31,280 nt of DNA from JAWXTS01 sp044433305 (GCA_044433305.1 JAWXTS010000011.1:1-31280), one strand, 5' to 3'. Counted from the first letter of the stretch, positions 22,923 to 31,280 are shown. The notes: generated by a model from the sequence alone, not told the origin. Translations and numbers: made by a program.

Positions 22923-22930
22923 TAACTTTG
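22923..22930 (+). promoter_or_regulatory. Promoter -7 element (TAACTTTG) for the POT transporter gene
   Basis: TAnnTTTG match 29 bases before the ATG at 22959. The upstream 130 bases are very A+T-rich; a TGTTATTTTAACA palindrome lies at 22882-22894. Confidence 0.6.
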
Positions 22931-22958
22931 CGACTTTGATAATAATAAATTTTAAAAA

Positions 22959-24527
22959 ATGAGTAATTCTAAAGGACATCCTAAGGGACTGTATCTACTG
23001 TTTGTAACGGAGATGTGGGAACGCTTTAGCTACTACGGTATGCGAGCGTTGTTTATGCTTTATATGACTCAGGCTCTGTTGTTTGACAAAGGTCTGTCGT
23101 CTCAAATATATGGCAACTACACTGGACTAGTTTACCTAACTCCACTATTGGGAGGTTATGTTGCTGACAAATATTGGGGCAATAGACGCTCTATTTTTGT
23201 TGGTTCGGTACTTATGGCAGCTGCACAGTTCATGTTGTTTTTCAGTGCTTGCAATTATGAGAACCTAGCTCTGGCTCAGCCTTTGATGTTTGGAGGTTTG
23301 GCTCTTTTGATCTTGGGTAACGGTTTCTTCAAACCAAATATCTCGACTTTGGTTGGTAGCCTATACGAGCCAACAGATAGCCGTAAGGACTCTGCATTTA
23401 CTATCTTCTATATGGGTATTAACTTGGGTGCTACATTTGCTCCACTATGGTGCGGACTTGTAGGTAACACTGGCAATCCAGCAGACTTCAAATGGGGTTT
23501 CCTATCAGCAGGTGTTGGTATGCTAATTGGTGGTATCATCTTTGAGATTTTTAAAGATAAATACCTTGTATCGCCTGAGGGTGAGCCTATCGGTGTTAAA
23601 CCAGAGCAGGCAGTTGCACAGCCAGAGGCTAAAGTTGAGAAAAAAGAAGAGGGCCACTCAATGTCTATGGGTCGCGTAATTGTAGCGGCAGTTTCTTTTG
23701 TTGTACTTTTCGCTTTGTTTGCACTAAACTGGAGCGGTCTTAGCTCTGGAGGTGGACTTTTTGAGGGTGCAGATTATATCGGTAGCCTTATCTACTCTAG
23801 TGTTATTGTGATGCCTATCTTTATTCTTACAGATAAATCTCTTACTAAACTAGAGCAACAACGAATTGGAGTAATCTATATCATCGCATTCTTCGTTATC
23901 TTCTTCTGGGCTGCATTTGAGCAGGCTGGTGCGTCGTTGACCTTCTTTGCTGATGAGCAAACCGACAGACATATCTTTGGCTGGGAGATGCCAGCGTCAT
24001 ACTTCCAATCGTTCAACGCTATCTTTATCGTTATGCTTGCACCACTATTTGCTATGTTGTGGTCTTTCTTGGGTAAGAAAAATGTTGAGCCTGCATCGCC
24101 ACTTAAACAAGCCTTGGGTCTGTTCCTTTTGTCTTTGGGTTACTTGTTTATCGCTTACGGTGTACGTGGTGTAGAGGGAACAACAAAGGTAAGTATGGTT
24201 TGGCTAGTGGGTCTTTACTTTATCCACACCATGGGTGAGCTTTGTCTTTCACCTATCGGCCTTTCTATGGTTAATAAACTATCGCCAGCGCGCTTCTCTT
24301 CACTTCTTATGGGTGTATGGTACTTGAGTACTTCGGCTGCAAACAAACTTTCGGGTGTGCTTAGTAGCCTTTATCCTGAGGGTGGCGTGGTTCGTAGCTT
24401 TATGGGTTATAGAGTTGAGAACCTTGCAGACTTCTTCATGCTGTTTGTATTTATGAGTGGTGCTGCTGCTATTATCCTTTTCTTGCTATCTAGCAAGCTA
24501 AAGAAAATGATGGCTGGTATCGAGTAA
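22959..24527 (+). CDS. POT family peptide:proton symporter (PTR2/DtpT-like)
   Basis: Major-facilitator transporter of 522 residues for di- and tripeptides. The first helix holds the diagnostic ExxERFxYYG motif as 'EMWERFSYYG' (18-27), needed for proton coupling. 'FKPNISTLVGSLYEPTDSRKDSAFTIFYMGINLGA' is the PTR2 signature region, 'WAAFEQAGASLTFFADEQTDR' and 'GELCLSPIGLSMVNKLSP' are further family blocks. There are about 14 hydrophobic segments with a charged central loop (about 205-235, Glu/Lys-rich). It stands alone between a TAACTTTG promoter and a terminator. Together with the OPT system this is the second peptide importer of the window. Confidence 0.95.
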   Translation: MSNSKGHPKGLYLLFVTEMWERFSYYGMRALFMLYMTQALLFDKGLSSQIYGNYTGLVYLTPLLGGYVADKYWGNRRSIFVGSVLMAAAQFMLFFSACNYENLALAQPLMFGGLALLILGNGFFKPNISTLVGSLYEPTDSRKDSAFTIFYMGINLGATFAPLWCGLVGNTGNPADFKWGFLSAGVGMLIGGIIFEIFKDKYLVSPEGEPIGVKPEQAVAQPEAKVEKKEEGHSMSMGRVIVAAVSFVVLFALFALNWSGLSSGGGLFEGADYIGSLIYSSVIVMPIFILTDKSLTKLEQQRIGVIYIIAFFVIFFWAAFEQAGASLTFFADEQTDRHIFGWEMPASYFQSFNAIFIVMLAPLFAMLWSFLGKKNVEPASPLKQALGLFLLSLGYLFIAYGVRGVEGTTKVSMVWLVGLYFIHTMGELCLSPIGLSMVNKLSPARFSSLLMGVWYLSTSAANKLSGVLSSLYPEGGVVRSFMGYRVENLADFFMLFVFMSGAAAIILFLLSSKLKKMMAGIE

Positions 24528-24555
24528 TTAGATATACTTTCTGATATAATAATAG

Positions 24556-24588
24556 ATGGGATGGAATTAACTTTTCGTCCCATTTATT
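24556..24588 (+). terminator. Terminator after the POT transporter gene
   Basis: ATGGGATG (24556-24563) pairs with CGTCCCAT (24576-24583) with one T-G wobble, loop 12 bases, then TTATTATTTT. It lies 29 bases after the stop. Confidence 0.65.
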
Positions 24589-24620
24589 ATTTTAATATGA
24601 CAGAAGATAGGATTAATGAT

Positions 24621-24628
24621 TATCTTTG
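24621..24628 (+). promoter_or_regulatory. Promoter -7 element (TATCTTTG) for the DMT-TonB receptor-lipoprotein operon
   Basis: Perfect TAnnTTTG, about 36 bases before the ATG at 24664; no TTG at -33. Confidence 0.6.
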
Positions 24629-24663
24629 TGGTCTTGGTTTAAATCGAGCTTAAAGCGTTACTT

Positions 24664-25587
24664 ATGAGTACAAATAAAATAAATTGGACACATATCTTTC
24701 TGGCTATCTTTGCAACAACTCTTTGGGGTTCGGCTTTTGCTGGTGCCAAGATAGGTTTTCTGTATATGTCTCCTATTATGTTGTCGGGTCTGAGGTTTAC
24801 CCTTGCGGGAGTGTTGCTTATGCCCATGATATACTTTTTTAAGATAGGCTGGCGTGAGCAGCTTAAGCATTGGCGATTCATGCTGCTGTTTGGGTTTATA
24901 CAGACCTTTATGCAGTATGGCATATTCTTTATGGGTCTTAATAAAGTGCCTGGCTCGCTTGCCGCCATCATCATAGGCGCGGGTCCACTCTTTGTGGCCG
25001 TTATGGCTCACCTTACACTTAAGAATGATAAGCTCAATGCACGCAAGATATTTGCCATTCTTCTGGGTCTTGCGGGTGTGGTGTCTATCAGCCTTACGGG
25101 CGATAGTATCGTTGATAACAGCTCTCAGTTTTATGTGGGCATAGCTCTGCTGCTGCTGAGCAATATGATAGGCTCATATACTAATATTATGGTTGTCAAG
25201 AAGGATGCAGGCATATCTCCTGTTATGTTGACTATGTTTGCCAACTTCACGGGAGGACTTATGTTGTTTGCTGTGTCTTTGTTTGTCGAGTCGCCCGAGG
25301 CCTTGTGTCAGAGCCTGCCTCTAGAGTTCTTTATGGCCTTGTTGTGGTTGGCCTTTATTCCTGCTGCCGCCTTCTCGGCGTGGTACTATCTGCTGTCTCA
25401 ACCCGATGTCAAAGTCTCAGAGCTTAATATATGGAAGTTTATAATTCCTGTTGTAGGTGTACTTCTTAGCTGGTGGTTGGTGCCAGGAGAAAGCCCATCA
25501 TGGAGTGCCGTCATAGGTATAGTTATCATCTCGTCGGCTGTGCTAGTGCTTCAGCTGCCTACGATTACATCTAAGTTTAAAAAGTAG
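24664..25587 (+). CDS. EamA-domain DMT family transporter
   Basis: Inner-membrane protein of 307 residues with ten hydrophobic segments arranged as two EamA repeats (about 10-145 and 155-300). 'FATTLWGSAFAGAKIGFLYMSPIMLSGLRFTLAG' is a classic EamA start, and 'VPGSLAAIIIGAGPLFVAVMAHLTLKNDKLNARKIFAILLGLAGV' ends the first repeat. The family exports or exchanges amino acids, nucleobases, and other small metabolites; sequence does not give the substrate. It begins an operon with a TonB-dependent receptor only 5 bases downstream, an unusual pairing of inner and outer membrane transporters that hints at one shared substrate. Confidence 0.9.
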   Translation: MSTNKINWTHIFLAIFATTLWGSAFAGAKIGFLYMSPIMLSGLRFTLAGVLLMPMIYFFKIGWREQLKHWRFMLLFGFIQTFMQYGIFFMGLNKVPGSLAAIIIGAGPLFVAVMAHLTLKNDKLNARKIFAILLGLAGVVSISLTGDSIVDNSSQFYVGIALLLLSNMIGSYTNIMVVKKDAGISPVMLTMFANFTGGLMLFAVSLFVESPEALCQSLPLEFFMALLWLAFIPAAAFSAWYYLLSQPDVKVSELNIWKFIIPVVGVLLSWWLVPGESPSWSAVIGIVIISSAVLVLQLPTITSKFKK

Positions 25588-25592
25588 TTTCT

Positions 25593-27806
25593 ATGTATAG
25601 ACTATTGCTGCCTATATTTTTGTTTGTCTGTCTGCCGCTGCTGGGCTTTTGTTCGATGGAAGAATATTCTGATATTGACACAGTATATTACCTAGAGCAT
25701 GTTAGTGTCACGGCCATAAAGCAGGGAGTAGATCTTAAGCAGGAGCCGCTTTCGGCATCGCTTATTTCGCGCTCAAAGATAGATTCTTATGGCATCACCG
25801 ACTTGAAAGGGGTGTCTACCTTGTCGCCTAACTTCTATATGCCCGATTATGGTTCGCGCACAACATCATCTATTTATGTTCGTGGTCTTGGTGCTCGTAT
25901 CGACAACCCTGTCATTGGGCTTAATGTGGATAATGTACCTATCTTGAGCAAAGATAACTTTGATTTTGAGATGGCCGACATAGAACGTATTGAAGTTCTT
26001 CGTGGCCCTCAGAGCACAATGTATGGACGTAATACTATGGCTGGTGCCATCAATATATACACTATTTCTCCATTTAACTATCAAGGCATAAGGGCCTCTG
26101 TGAGCTATGGCAGCGGTGAGAGCTATAAGCTGAGAGCTTCATACTATGGCCGTTCAGATAACTTTGCCTATGCTCTTTCGGGCTACTACACTCAAGAATC
26201 GGGTCTGTGGGAAAATCAGTATGACAACCAGAAACTAGATTGGGAGAAGCTTGGGGGTGCTAGGCTAAGGCTCCAGTGGCAGACTCTCAGTGGCTTTAAT
26301 ATAGATAATACCTTGTCGTTCTCGATGCTTAATCAGGGCGGCTATGCTTATCAGCAGATGGATGGTGAGATTAACTATAATGACAACTGTGGCTTCGATA
26401 GGATGAACCTAAGTAATGGCCTTACAATATCTAAAGATTTTGAGAACTTTGCCTTTAGCAGCATAACGAGCTACCAGTATACCGACAATGCTCTAGAGTT
26501 GGATAACGACTTTACTGTGTTGGACTATTTTACCCTTAATCAAGATGTTAGAGAGCACGCCTTGACTCAGGACGTTATCTTCCGCTCTAGAGAATCTCAG
26601 AATAAATATAGCTGGTTGTTCGGAGTTTTTGGATTTGCCGAAAGCTCTAAGACCGACGCTCCAGTAAACTTCAAGCAGGACGGTATAAGTGATTTGATAC
26701 TAGATAATGCCAATGAGTATAATCCTCAGTATAGCTATGCGTGGTTAGAAGATAATATGTTGCTCGAATGTCTTTTTGATATTCCTACTGTGGGGGCATC
26801 TGTTTACCACAAATCTAGCTTTGAGCTAGGCAGGTGGCGTTTTTCTGCCGAGCTGCGCTTGGACTACGAGTACTCAAGTCTTGATTATACCAATATCGTT
26901 AGTACGGCATATCGTGCCACAGACAAATATGATCAAAGCGTGCAGTATGACGTAGACTTGGATATATATAACAATGATTTTATAGACCAGTCTTTCTTGG
27001 AGCTGCTGCCTAAGTTGTCTGTTGTCTACACCATGCCCGATAGAGGTATGTTCTATGGCTCGTTCTCAAAAGGATACAAGGCAGGAGGCTTCAACACACA
27101 GATGTTCTCTGACGTGCTCCAGTCGCAGCTTATGTATAAGATGGGCGTAGGTACGATGTCTGATGTGGAAGAAATCATTAGCTATAAACCCGAATATAGC
27201 TATAGCTATGAGCTTGGCGGTAATATCGCTTGGCCGCAGGTGGGACTCGCTTCGAGCTTCGCACTGTTCTATATAGATTGCAAGAATCAGCAGCTTACGG
27301 TCTTCCCTGATGGAATGACCACGGGGCGCATGATGACCAATGCAGGCAAGACTCGTAGCTATGGTCTTGAGCTTTCGGTGCAGAAGTCTATCGCAAAAAA
27401 CCTTATGCTCAATCTGGATTATGGATATACAAATGCCAAGTTTGTAGACTACGACGATGGCACAGAGCAGTATGCAGGCAAATATGTGCCTTATGCTCCG
27501 AGTAACACGCTGAGCCTGAGGGCCGACTACAACTTTGCCCTTTGGAAGGGTGATATTGTGCTAGGTGCAGGATATAGGGGTGTCGGAGATATATACTGGG
27601 AGCAGACCAATAGTATTGTAGAGTCTTTCTACGGGCTTTGGGATGCTAGTGTGGCCTACAAGACATCAGGATATTCTCTGGCCTTTAAGATGAATAATAT
27701 GACAAATACGAGTTACAATACTTTCTACTTCGAGTCCATAGAAAATGAATTTGTGCAGAAGGGCAACCCTCGAACTTTCTCGATAACGTTAAACATAAAT
27801 ATCTAA
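25593..27806 (+). CDS. TonB-dependent outer membrane receptor
   Basis: Outer-membrane receptor of 737 residues. Signal peptide about 1-20, then plug domain (about 35-150) with 'GLGARIDNPVIGLNVDNVPIL' and 'DIERIEVLRGPQSTMYGRNTMAGAINIYT', the conserved plug motifs. The rest is a 22-strand barrel rich in alternating aromatic residues, ending with 'GNPRTFSITLNINI'. It resembles siderophore- and vitamin-type receptors (family of FyuA/FecA-like iron receptors) rather than SusC: it is shorter, has no N-terminal carboxypeptidase-like domain, and no SusD gene is near. It lies between the EamA gene and a lipoprotein gene with gaps of 5 and 6 bases, thus in one operon. Substrate unknown. Confidence 0.92.
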   Translation: MYRLLLPIFLFVCLPLLGFCSMEEYSDIDTVYYLEHVSVTAIKQGVDLKQEPLSASLISRSKIDSYGITDLKGVSTLSPNFYMPDYGSRTTSSIYVRGLGARIDNPVIGLNVDNVPILSKDNFDFEMADIERIEVLRGPQSTMYGRNTMAGAINIYTISPFNYQGIRASVSYGSGESYKLRASYYGRSDNFAYALSGYYTQESGLWENQYDNQKLDWEKLGGARLRLQWQTLSGFNIDNTLSFSMLNQGGYAYQQMDGEINYNDNCGFDRMNLSNGLTISKDFENFAFSSITSYQYTDNALELDNDFTVLDYFTLNQDVREHALTQDVIFRSRESQNKYSWLFGVFGFAESSKTDAPVNFKQDGISDLILDNANEYNPQYSYAWLEDNMLLECLFDIPTVGASVYHKSSFELGRWRFSAELRLDYEYSSLDYTNIVSTAYRATDKYDQSVQYDVDLDIYNNDFIDQSFLELLPKLSVVYTMPDRGMFYGSFSKGYKAGGFNTQMFSDVLQSQLMYKMGVGTMSDVEEIISYKPEYSYSYELGGNIAWPQVGLASSFALFYIDCKNQQLTVFPDGMTTGRMMTNAGKTRSYGLELSVQKSIAKNLMLNLDYGYTNAKFVDYDDGTEQYAGKYVPYAPSNTLSLRADYNFALWKGDIVLGAGYRGVGDIYWEQTNSIVESFYGLWDASVAYKTSGYSLAFKMNNMTNTSYNTFYFESIENEFVQKGNPRTFSITLNINI

Positions 27807-27812
27807 ATAATC

Positions 27813-28262
27813 ATGAAAAATTTTAAATTAGTTGGCATACTATGCCTAGCACTTTTTGCTTTCTCTTGCGAAAAATCAGATGGCTCAGACACTCTTAACG
27901 AAGATTTGATGAGCTTTACTGGCGAGGTTGTTGTGACTTCTTCGTCAAGTGCTGTTGAGAACTTTGACAATGCAGTCTTTACTGCTGAGCTAGATATGGA
28001 CGCTCAGACTGTCGATATTGTCATGATAGAGATTTCTTTTGCAACTGGTATGCCTGCTCAAACTATGACACTAGAGGACGTTCCTTACACCTTGGTTAAC
28101 GACAAGGCTGTTATCCTTGTTGATAGTATCATTCCAGAGATTGGAGGTCTTCCTTATCCTGCATATACCATTTCTGATTTGGCGGCGTCAATATCAACGG
28201 ATCAAATGTTGCTTAGCTTTAGCTGTATAAGCTACACGGTGGTTTATAGCGGTGAGATTTAA
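27813..28262 (+). CDS. Small lipoprotein, calycin-like beta-barrel candidate
   Basis: Product of 149 residues with a lipoprotein signal: 'MKNFKLVGILCLALFAFSC', Cys19 as the probable lipidated residue, followed by Glu-Lys-Ser-Asp. The mature part is acidic and looks all-beta ('FTGEVVVTSSS', 'VFTAELDMDAQTVDIVMIEIS', 'MTLEDVPYTLV', 'LLSFSCISYTVVYSGEI'), which resembles calycin-like lipoproteins that are common in Bacteroidota. I would not insist on that family. It is the last gene of the operon, 6 bases behind the TonB receptor, so it may be a surface or periplasmic partner that hands ligand to the receptor. It lacks the length and the histidine pattern of HmuY. Confidence 0.7.
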   Translation: MKNFKLVGILCLALFAFSCEKSDGSDTLNEDLMSFTGEVVVTSSSSAVENFDNAVFTAELDMDAQTVDIVMIEISFATGMPAQTMTLEDVPYTLVNDKAVILVDSIIPEIGGLPYPAYTISDLAASISTDQMLLSFSCISYTVVYSGEI

Positions 28263-28284
28263 ACCGAGCATATAAGATATAGAG

Positions 28285-28320
28285 TGGGGTATGGACTTAA
28301 GGTCTGTACCCCATTTTTTT
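28285..28320 (+). terminator. Terminator after the TonB receptor-lipoprotein operon
   Basis: TGGGGTATGGAC (28285-28296) pairs with GTCTGTACCCCA (28302-28313) with two G-T wobbles around a 5-base loop, followed by seven T. Confidence 0.85.
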
Positions 28321-28382
28321 ATTCTAAACAATCTTATAGTCTTGCTTTTTGGTTCTTATGTACTAATTGTTAGCCAGATACT

Positions 28383-28412
28383 TTGAAAATCAACTTATAA
28401 TTGATATATTTG
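28383..28412 (+). promoter_or_regulatory. Bacteroidota-type promoter for the WbpM-like gene
   Basis: TTG (28383-28385) and TATATTTG (28405-28412) are 19 bases apart. The 57-base leader has short repeats of TTGATG (28420-28440). Confidence 0.7.
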
Positions 28413-28475
28413 TAGGTATTGATGTTGATGTTTTGATGTTTTAGCAACAAAACATATATTCTTTATTTAATAATT

Positions 28476-30395
28476 ATGGCAGTATTTGATAAGATAGCAA
28501 GCAGAATATCTGGAATGAAGATAGTTAATCGATGGGCAATATTGTTCGTCGATACTGCACTCTCGTCGTTTATCAGCTTTCTAATTCTTGCCTTTGTAAG
28601 TACCTTTATATACAACATCAATGACCAGATAGAGCTACGTATATGGCTTACCAACGTCATGCTCTCGGGTATGATATTCCTTGTTGCTGGCACACATAAA
28701 ATGATAGTTAGACACTTCTCTGTGTTGTCTATCATACAGCTTGTAGTGGTTTCCATAATAAAGGTCCTGCTACTTATGGCCATAGTTTATTTCAGAAACT
28801 GGGAGCTGCCACTCAAGATTATTATGGTTGTAGTCTGCCTAGATGCTTTCATGACGGCCTTTGCTTTGATTATGATTCGCGTGTCTGTGATTGTTATCTA
28901 TGACCTCTCTGTTGCCCGACTAAATACAGATAGTAAGCACGTGCTTATGTACGGTATAGATTCGGCCTCGGTGGCTATGGCTCAGAGCCTAGCCATGAGC
29001 AAGCAGTTTAGGCTTGTCGGTTTTGTGAATCCCGACCCTTCGCTCATGGCCTATAAGCTGGCCGATATGCCCGTGTGTCACTTTGATAGTGCAGCTGATC
29101 TAGAGAACTATAAACAGACCAATGTCCTACACGGCATAATATTCCCTGATAACAAGAGCCTGCAAGATGAGGCCAATAGGCTGGTTATGTACTCGCAGGA
29201 GACAGGAACCAAGAACTACGTTATACCATCGGTGGATGAGCTGGACCATGATGGAGTGACCAGAGCAACGGTAAAAGAGATACAGATTGAGGACCTTTTG
29301 GGTCGCAGCGAGATTCATATCAACATGAAATCTATGTATGACATCTACCAAGGTAAGACCATCTTGGTTACGGGTGCCGCAGGAAGCATAGGTAGTGAGC
29401 TGTGCCGTCAGCTGGCTGGTGTGGATGTCAAGAAGCTGGTTCTATATGATAACGCCGAGACACCTCTACACTCTATACGTTTGGAGCTGGAGCAGGTATT
29501 CCCCGAGCTAGATTTTGTTCCTTTCATGGGAGATGTGCGTTCGGCAAATAGACTTACTGTTGCCTTTGAGCAATTTAAGCCTGATTTTGTTTTTCATGCT
29601 GCCGCCTATAAGCATGTGCCTTTGATGGAGGAGAACCCTTGCGAGGCAGTGCGTGTTAATATCACTGGTACACGCCTTGTTGCCGAACATTGTGTGCGTT
29701 ATGGCGTGGAGAAGATGGTTATGGTATCTACGGACAAGGCCGTGAACCCTACTAATGTTATGGGAGCGAGCAAGCGACTGGCCGAGATTTATGTTCAGAG
29801 TCTGGGGCTGGCAATCGAGCGAGGTGAGGTTGAGGGACATACCAAATTTGTTACCACACGCTTTGGCAATGTCTTAGGTAGCAATGGCAGTGTTATCCCA
29901 TACTTTAGAAAGCAGATTGCTGATGGCGGTCCTGTGACTGTCACGCACCCCGATATAACGCGTTATTTTATGACTATACCCGAGGCTTGTCGCTTGGTTA
30001 TGGAGGCTGCTAATATCGGTGCCAACAATCAGATTCTTATCTTTGATATGGGTACCCCTATTAAAATCGCAGATTTGGCAAAACGCATGATAGAACTTGC
30101 TGGTTTGGTTCCTGACGAAGATATTAAGATTAAATACACGGGCCTTAGACCTGGTGAGAAGCTTTATGAGGAACTACTAAGCAACGATGAAAATACTATC
30201 CCTACTTCGCATAATAAGATACGTATAGCCAAGGTCAGAGATTATATCTATGCCGATGTTGTAGAACAGTTTTATGAGCTAGACAGACTGGCCGTGAATG
30301 TAGATATAGACTCTGCTGTTCGCTTGATGAAGGACGTGGTTCCAGAGTATATATCAAAAAATTCTGTTTTTGAGAAGATGGATGTTAAGTCATAG
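28476..30395 (+). CDS. Membrane-bound nucleotide-sugar 4,6-dehydratase/epimerase (WbpM/FlaA1/CapD type)
   Basis: Protein of 639 residues with four N-terminal membrane segments (about 20-142), a CoA_binding_3-like nucleotide domain (about 153-250: 'HVLMYGIDSASVAMAQSLAMSKQFRLVGFVNPD'), and an extended SDR domain (about 290-600). The NAD(P) loop is 'TGAAGSIG' (299-306). The catalytic block 'STDKAVNPTNVMGASKR' (418-434) carries Met429 where ordinary SDR enzymes have Tyr, as in WbpM-type dehydratases, with Lys433. 'TRFGNVLGSNGSVIPYF' follows. Such enzymes convert UDP-GlcNAc to 4-keto-6-deoxy sugars for O-antigen, capsule or protein glycosylation. No other sugar or glycosyltransferase gene follows inside the window, so it may be a stand-alone gene or start of a locus interrupted here. 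Confidence 0.92.
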   Translation: MAVFDKIASRISGMKIVNRWAILFVDTALSSFISFLILAFVSTFIYNINDQIELRIWLTNVMLSGMIFLVAGTHKMIVRHFSVLSIIQLVVVSIIKVLLLMAIVYFRNWELPLKIIMVVVCLDAFMTAFALIMIRVSVIVIYDLSVARLNTDSKHVLMYGIDSASVAMAQSLAMSKQFRLVGFVNPDPSLMAYKLADMPVCHFDSAADLENYKQTNVLHGIIFPDNKSLQDEANRLVMYSQETGTKNYVIPSVDELDHDGVTRATVKEIQIEDLLGRSEIHINMKSMYDIYQGKTILVTGAAGSIGSELCRQLAGVDVKKLVLYDNAETPLHSIRLELEQVFPELDFVPFMGDVRSANRLTVAFEQFKPDFVFHAAAYKHVPLMEENPCEAVRVNITGTRLVAEHCVRYGVEKMVMVSTDKAVNPTNVMGASKRLAEIYVQSLGLAIERGEVEGHTKFVTTRFGNVLGSNGSVIPYFRKQIADGGPVTVTHPDITRYFMTIPEACRLVMEAANIGANNQILIFDMGTPIKIADLAKRMIELAGLVPDEDIKIKYTGLRPGEKLYEELLSNDENTIPTSHNKIRIAKVRDYIYADVVEQFYELDRLAVNVDIDSAVRLMKDVVPEYISKNSVFEKMDVKS

Positions 30396-30498
30396 TTATT
30401 CTTGTCTTTTGTAAGATATTTATAGGCTATGATGAGCGAGTGTTTATGAAAATAATGATTAATTAGAAATATTCTTAACCCTAAAAACAAAAAAAATT

Positions 30499-31143
30499 AT
30501 GAATGAGACTCAGTTTTCAGTAGAACAAATCCGTAAAGGTATTGGTCTTTACATCGTTAGCCTTATCGCGGCATCATTTTTTGGATTTATTGGTGATTTG
30601 TCAGATGGTGTTTCTGATATTTCCTCAATGGCTGGTGGCAAAGCTTCATCTATAAGCTTTGGTGATATTGTCTTGACACTTATCGAGATGGCCGCTTGGG
30701 CAGCAGTTGTTTATGGACTTTTGCTATATCGTAAAGGCTTGGATAAATTTAGCTTGCAGCTTGATGCAGATGGTGCAGCCTCTGCTAAAAAGCTTTCTTC
30801 AGCAGCTTTGTTGATGATTATTGGCGCGGCGATAGATATTATATGTGCTATTCCTGGTGCTGGCTTGTTGTTTGGTGTTCCTGCATTTATCATTTCTGTT
30901 ATTGCCTTTATCTTCAACCTTCAAGGTTTTTCTTCTCTTTCAAAATCTTCTAGCCTAAATCAGCTAGGTGTTGCTGGAGCCAAGAAACTTTATACAGGTT
31001 TCATTCTTATGATTGTTGGTGTTATTGTTGGATTTATTCCTTTCATTGGCGACTTCTTCGAGTTGATACTAACAGTTCTTTACGTGATATTTATATTGCA
31101 AGGTTGGGGTATGATTCAAAAATCATTCTCTGCTGAAGCATAG
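30499..31143 (+). CDS. Membrane protein of three repeated two-helix units, function unknown
   Basis: Integral membrane protein of 214 residues that I do not recognise. It seems to contain three related units. Unit 2 (about 94-150) and unit 3 (about 158-209) align clearly: 'AKKLSSAALLMIIG' with 'AKKLYTGFILMIVG', 'AIPGAGLLFG' with 'PFIGDFFELI', and 'FNLQGFSSLSKS' with 'FILQGWGMIQKS'. Unit 1 (about 10-84) has the same frame ('RKGIGLYIVSLIAASFFGFIGD' and 'GLLLYRKGLDKFS') with an extra Ser/Gly-rich loop (35-52). Six membrane helices result. No signal peptide or motif of enzymes. It stands 104 bases after the dehydratase gene and before a terminator-like hairpin; I see no clear TAnnTTTG before it. 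Confidence 0.75.
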   Translation: MNETQFSVEQIRKGIGLYIVSLIAASFFGFIGDLSDGVSDISSMAGGKASSISFGDIVLTLIEMAAWAAVVYGLLLYRKGLDKFSLQLDADGAASAKKLSSAALLMIIGAAIDIICAIPGAGLLFGVPAFIISVIAFIFNLQGFSSLSKSSSLNQLGVAGAKKLYTGFILMIVGVIVGFIPFIGDFFELILTVLYVIFILQGWGMIQKSFSAEA

Positions 31144-31170
31144 TAGATTTTTTATCTATAAAAAGTTTTA

Positions 31171-31206
31171 GCCGATTGACATAACATCGGTCAGGCGGTT
31201 TTTTGA
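31171..31206 (+). terminator. Terminator after the last gene
   Basis: GCCGATTGAC (31171-31180) pairs with GTCAGGCGGT (31190-31199) with one mismatch, loop 9 bases, followed by TTTTTT. The remaining 74 bases show no gene. Confidence 0.6.
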
Positions 31207-31280
31207 AATATACAGCAGCTCATACTGTATAGCGTTATAACATAGCACATTAGTAAAATTTGTATATACTGATTAGGGGA

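Noticed and set aside
25593..28262. SusC/SusD polysaccharide utilisation locus or HmuR/HmuY heme system
   Set aside because: The receptor is short with no carboxypeptidase-like domain, there is no SusD or glycosidase gene, and the lipoprotein is too small and unlike HmuY.
1..31280. tRNA, rRNA, CRISPR array, insertion sequence or riboswitch
   Set aside because: Looked for cloverleaf genes, regular spaced repeats, transposase motifs and long leaders; none was found.

Overview
The window looks like chromosomal DNA from an anaerobic, probably gut-associated member of the Bacteroidales. The evidence is the recurring Bacteroidota promoter word TAnnTTTG (often TACCTTTG, TATCTTTG or TAACTTTG) upstream of genes, a TonB-dependent receptor and a lipoprotein export signal of Bacteroidota type, fermentative pyruvate formate-lyase, and many protein families typical of the phylum (DUF1460, DUF6064, calycin-like lipoprotein, tricorn-like S41 peptidase). 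I cannot name genus or species. I see no rRNA, tRNA, CRISPR, insertion sequence, phage gene or origin; the genes are densely packed and no gap exceeds 300 bases.

Layout. 1-202: C-terminus of a probable glutamate decarboxylase. 334-2820: an ABC-F ATPase with one eroded ATP site, then YaaA. 3057-7412: pyruvate formate-lyase and its activating enzyme, then (opposite strand) the formate-using purine enzyme PurT, so formate production and use lie side by side. 7606-9593: a two-gene ThrE/YjjP-YjjB type exporter and a DUF6064 membrane protein in one operon. 9590-12365 (minus): an OPT peptide transporter followed by a secreted DUF1460 amidase-like enzyme.

12460-15112 is the most interesting part. 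A minus-strand two-gene operon encodes a NifH-type iron protein with all key residues and a small nitrogenase component 1-like protein. A divergent AraC-type regulator gene faces it across a 114-base region with repeated operator-like sequences and mirrored promoters. The component 1-like protein appears to be two tandem copies of the N-terminal (P-cluster) domain of NifD/NifK and nothing else. The first copy keeps the three NifK-type P-cluster cysteines; the second has lost them. The domains that hold the FeMo cofactor are absent, and so are all cofactor-assembly genes. It should not fix nitrogen; I suggest a minimal, uncharacterised reductase driven by an Fe protein.

15114-22773: DEAD-box RNA helicase, a large periplasmic tricorn-like protease, a divergent nucleoid-associated protein, then a CPA2 antiporter with a small cysteine-rich C_GCAxxG_C_C protein. 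22959-31143 (plus): POT peptide transporter; an operon of a DMT exporter, TonB-dependent receptor and small lipoprotein; a WbpM/FlaA1-type nucleotide-sugar dehydratase/epimerase; and a small membrane protein that seems to be built from three repeats of a two-helix unit. Peptide handling recurs (OPT, POT, DUF1460 enzyme, tricorn-like protease), which fits an asaccharolytic or mixed amino-acid/peptide fermenter; this is inference.
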